Assembly (NCBI GenBank): GCA_018857735.1
Contig: JABMCL010000958.1
Location: forward strand, 95,001 to 159,000
Source of the DNA: Alviniconcha marisindica
Taxonomy: Eukaryota; Mollusca; Gastropoda; Provannidae
Reading direction: 5' to 3'
DNA: 64,000 nt
Shown here: positions 61,193 to 64,000 of the stretch, one piece after another
How the letters are laid out: every line of letters begins with the position of its first letter
Position numbering within the stretch: the stretch's first letter is position 1
The notes under the pieces: generated by a model
Databases searched by the model: none
What the model saw: the letters and a program-made list of their open reading frames with translations, nothing else
Told to the model about the DNA's origin: nothing
Program-made: the position numbers and the translations under genes

Positions 61193-61286
61193 CCATGCAG
61201 TGCACCAAGTTCTTTGCAAATAATTATGTTTAACAGGCTAAACTGTTATAATAAGACATTGAGAGGGACTGCCTTGATTGTGACAG

Positions 61287-61448
61287 GAATCTGCAATGCT
61301 GGTCAGTACCGCAACATGACAGACAACGAGTGCTATGACTGTCCCATTGGGCAGTACCAGCCGGACAGTCTTCAGACGGAGTGTCTACCTTGTGATCGTA
61401 ACCTCACCACACGACAGGAGGGCAGTAACAGTGTCAGCCAGTGTGTCT
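61287..61448 (+). CDS. Exon 31: GCC2/GCC3 module 9
   Basis: Acceptor gattgtgacag, donor gtgagt, phase 1-1, 162 nt. It reads RICNAGQYRNMTDNECYDCP, IGQYQPDSLQTECLPCDRN and LTTRQEGSNSVSQCV. Confidence 0.94.
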
Positions 61449-61633
61449 GTGAGTGTTTCACACAGTCGCCCATGTTAATCATTGCACACAAACATCTATA
61501 TCTGGCACATTAAATAAGGGCCTGATGCATTAAACCTGTGACCTGTGTATCACTAGAATGCAGTTATTTTTAAATTATTTCAGTTGATTTGTGCGGGTAT
61601 GTGTGTATGTGCATGTGTGTGCACGTGCATGCT

Positions 61634-61672
<39 letters not shown>

Positions 61673-61796
61673 TGCATGTGTGTGTGCATGCATGCTTGTG
61701 TGGGTGTGTGTGCGCATGCATGCTCATGTGTGTGTGTGTGCATGTGTGTGTGCATGCATGCTCATGTGTCTGTGTGTCTGTGTGTGTAGATGTACA

Positions 61797-61859
<63 letters not shown>

Positions 61860-62155
61860 GTGAGCATGTGCAAGCATGCACATGTATTTTGTGTGAGTGT
61901 ACATGTGTGTATGTGTGTGTGTAATGTAGGTTTTTGCCTGTTTAGCATCTTACAATTTAGATTGCTTGTAGTCTTTGCTGTTGTTGCTTTCCACTTGGGA
62001 TACCTCTATTTTTAAGTAAATGTGTACACTTTTATAAATATTTCATTATTATTATATGATTTGACCAAACTAGGCAGAGACTTAGCAGTGCATTACTGGT
62101 CAGTGCTGTGCATCAACTGCACAGTTGCATTAGTGTTATTAAAACTCAGTTTTGT

Positions 62156-62228
<73 letters not shown>

Positions 62229-63331
62229 TTGGTTGTTCTGTTAATATTTATGCAAATGCAGTAGAAGTACTTTTTTGTTTTAAATCTGACTCCTCAGGAT
62301 ACAGCCATGTTGATTCACTCTTTGGTAATGAAGAGCAAGAAAAGGATGGCTCTTGGCATATTTTATACTTTTGACACACATTTTAATTTGTTTAATTTAT
62401 GATCACTGATGTAGACTGTTGGGCATGCAGTAGCAACACTCATGGTTGTGTTTTTAGGACTTTTACATGTAACAGGACTAGAAATTGAGTGGATGTATAA
62501 CTGCTCTGTACCCCCCCCCCCCCCCCCCCCCCCACCACCCCCATCCCATTCCTGTCGATAGTTGATGCTTCCTTGGTTCAGTTTCTGTATAAAACTTTAG
62601 ATTTCTAAAGCATATAGTCCTCTTCTGATTACCCACTGTGATTTGTCAAGCACACACTTTACTTCCCAAAGGCTTTACTCAGTATAATATTTCTGTTCCT
62701 GGTGTCTCAGGATTTGCAAAGTACACATTACTTCTTAGTCTTATGCAGGCTTTTTAGTGCAGCATGACACATGCTGATCATCTCTGCAGGCTTTAGATTT
62801 ATAACACACGTGCTTCTCTGTGTGAAATTTTCAAGAGTGGCAAAGTACGTATTCTTGCTTGCTTTTTTTAATTTCTTTTTTAATGGAGGCTTTTGATCAA
62901 CAGAGCAGACGTTAATATTTCTGAAGGCTTCAGATTTACAAAGCACAAATTTTGTTCTGCCTCAAGGATTTAGGTAGTTTTATGCAGCAAATATTTCTCT
63001 TCTGAAATGCTTTGGATTATGGAGTATACTCATGCCTCTTTCTTGAAGTCTTAAGATTAATATAGATTGCAAGCAGTGCTTTTTCTGAAGGCTTTAGATT
63101 ATAAAGTACACATTCCTATGCTTGAAGTCTTTAGATCAACATGGTTTGCAATGGCCAATACTGTCCCTAAAGGCTTTGAATTTTCATGCTTGCATTCCTC
63201 TTCCAGAACCCATGGCGCCTGTTTGTCTTACTGCTCACCATTCTGCCAGTATTCTTACATCATTGAAAAAAAATATCTGTTTCTGGAGCAAGAATTTCAG
63301 ACCTACCTCACTTATTGATTTTTCTTTCCAG
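61449..63331. other. Intron 31
   Basis: Besides the TG blocks, 62570-63250 shows a loose repetition of 'aggctttagattataaagtacacatt' (for example near 62740, 62785, 62925, 63086, 63170), an old degenerate tandem array. No exon seen. Confidence 0.65.
61600..62227. repeat. TG / GCATGCAT compound block and second (TG)n
   Basis: TG with TGCATGCATGCTCATG interruptions at 61600-61925 and pure TG at 62157-62227. A C run of about 20 lies at 62512-62533. Confidence 0.93.
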
Positions 63332-63505
63332 TCTACTGTGCTGCAGGGTATGAAGTGCTGTCTGCAAGCAATGAGACGTGCACTGCCTGTGAGCGAGGTT
63401 ATTACAAGTCAAATGAGAGAGATGCCAAGTTTGGCCATTGTCTGGCATGCTCAACGAATACCACAAATAATGTGGCTTCTGTTTCTGAGGCGGACTGTGA
63501 CATCA
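63332..63505 (+). CDS. Exon 32: GCC2/GCC3 module 10, last exon in window
   Basis: Acceptor ttttctttccag, donor gtgagt, phase 1-1, 174 nt. It reads FYCAAGYEVLSASNETCTAC, ERGYYKSNERDAKFGHCLAC and STNTTNNVASVSEADCDI. The frame is open at the donor, so the gene continues past the window. Confidence 0.94.
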
Positions 63506-63689
63506 GTGAGTATGACTCTTGGCTTTCCACATACTTTTATTGATTATTTTTGTCATCTATTTGTCAGTATGATTTTCATCCTGATTGCCATTGATGATCA
63601 TCATGCCTACTATCTGCCTTAAGTATATACCATATACCTTCTTTCTGAACTGGAAAAGGTCCAGATCCAGTCTCATTTTCCAACCCTCC

Positions 63690-64000
63690 AGATCCACCCA
63701 TGTCACCCTATGCTTCACTTTCTTCACTGGCTACTGACTGAGCAGACAATCATGGGGTAGACCTTTAAGGAGGCACCTCTGATGGAGTTTATGTACTTTG
63801 TATTTGCTCACATGCCAGGTGAGAGTTACTGTAGGAGACTCATGTCTTTGTTGTTGTGTTTGTGTGACATTTCTCAAGTGTTAATTACCCCCCTTGTTTG
63901 CTGATTCTGCGCAGGCGCCTCTTTCTGTTTCAGATAGTGGGCAGGTAATTAAAATAAGCAACAGTGGCAGTCACTTGAAAATCAAAAGGACGTTGCATGG
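63690..64000 (+). mobile_element. LINE RT scrap and dispersed repeat
   Basis: 'HPMLHFLHWLLTEQTIMG' at 63696-63755 resembles the HVTPVLxxLHWLPVxxRI box of non-LTR RTs. After it, 'gatggagtttatgtactttg' with 'cacatgccaggtgagagtta' matches the repeat at 12960-13010. Confidence 0.5.

Larger units (their letters stand above)
59270..61286. other. Intron 30
   Basis: Unique-looking sequence with 'cctgcccagttgacaggatgttaa' (60287), a LINE-tail type, the 80-bp array at 60660-61110, and a CA run at 61131-61191. No host exon recognised. Confidence 0.65.

Noticed and set aside
60649..61233. 194-codon frame with MCPS.MEMGH repeats
   Set aside because: 80-bp minisatellite translation running into a CA array.

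Overview
The window is eukaryotic and carries about 1.7 thousand codons of one large multi-exon gene on the + strand, open at both ends. It looks like a marine lophotrochozoan, probably a gastropod mollusc. This is inferred from very long TG/CA, GA and CT arrays, a tRNA-headed SINE, non-LTR retrotransposons with a 'GATATAACC..GGTTGACTGGG..AAAACACCAAGTTACTTAC' type tail, and EGF-rich exons bounded by phase-1 introns. I cannot name the species.

The gene encodes a secreted or membrane-tethered mosaic protein of the SVEP1/polydom kind. I assembled 32 well-phased exons, about 5.1 kb of coding sequence. In order they give: an unassigned Cys-containing region (790-1242); three GCC2/GCC3 (ephrin-receptor-like) modules, one per exon (3198-7448); about 14 EGF-like domains (8467-30761); a three-exon concanavalin-A/pentraxin-laminin G-like domain (32134-35983); one HYR domain split over two exons (36879-41172); a Cys-rich sushi-like module (41664-41858); a unique Cys-containing domain plus linker (46062-50383); and at least seven further GCC2/GCC3 modules, one per exon (52062-63505). 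Neither the start codon nor the stop codon is in the window.

The introns are packed with microsatellites, at least twelve minisatellites, LINE pieces on both strands, three copies of a tRNA-derived SINE, two piggyBac-type MITEs with TTAA ends, and one 1.1-kb TIR element. No second host gene was found; most long ORFs are translations of dinucleotide or minisatellite repeats.

The most unusual pattern is that many intronic repeats grow out of the exon edges. Exon 5' ends with their acceptor, or exon 3' ends with their donor, are copied once or in tandem arrays beside the real exon. Examples are exon 2 at 892-963, exon 3 at 2036-3130, exon 5 donor at 7441-8190, exon 16 acceptor at 27283-27559, exon 23 at 41543-41576 and exon 28 donor at 53466-54500. 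The gene therefore carries banks of decoy splice sites. A second oddity is an orphan Apple/PAN-like exon (14549-14783), one base out of frame, sitting in an intron that splits an EGF domain; skipping it leaves a normal EGF. Other points are a GC-AG intron, a candidate 9-nt microexon, a SINE insertion datable against its empty duplicate, and a phase conflict between the exons at 46062 and 48310.
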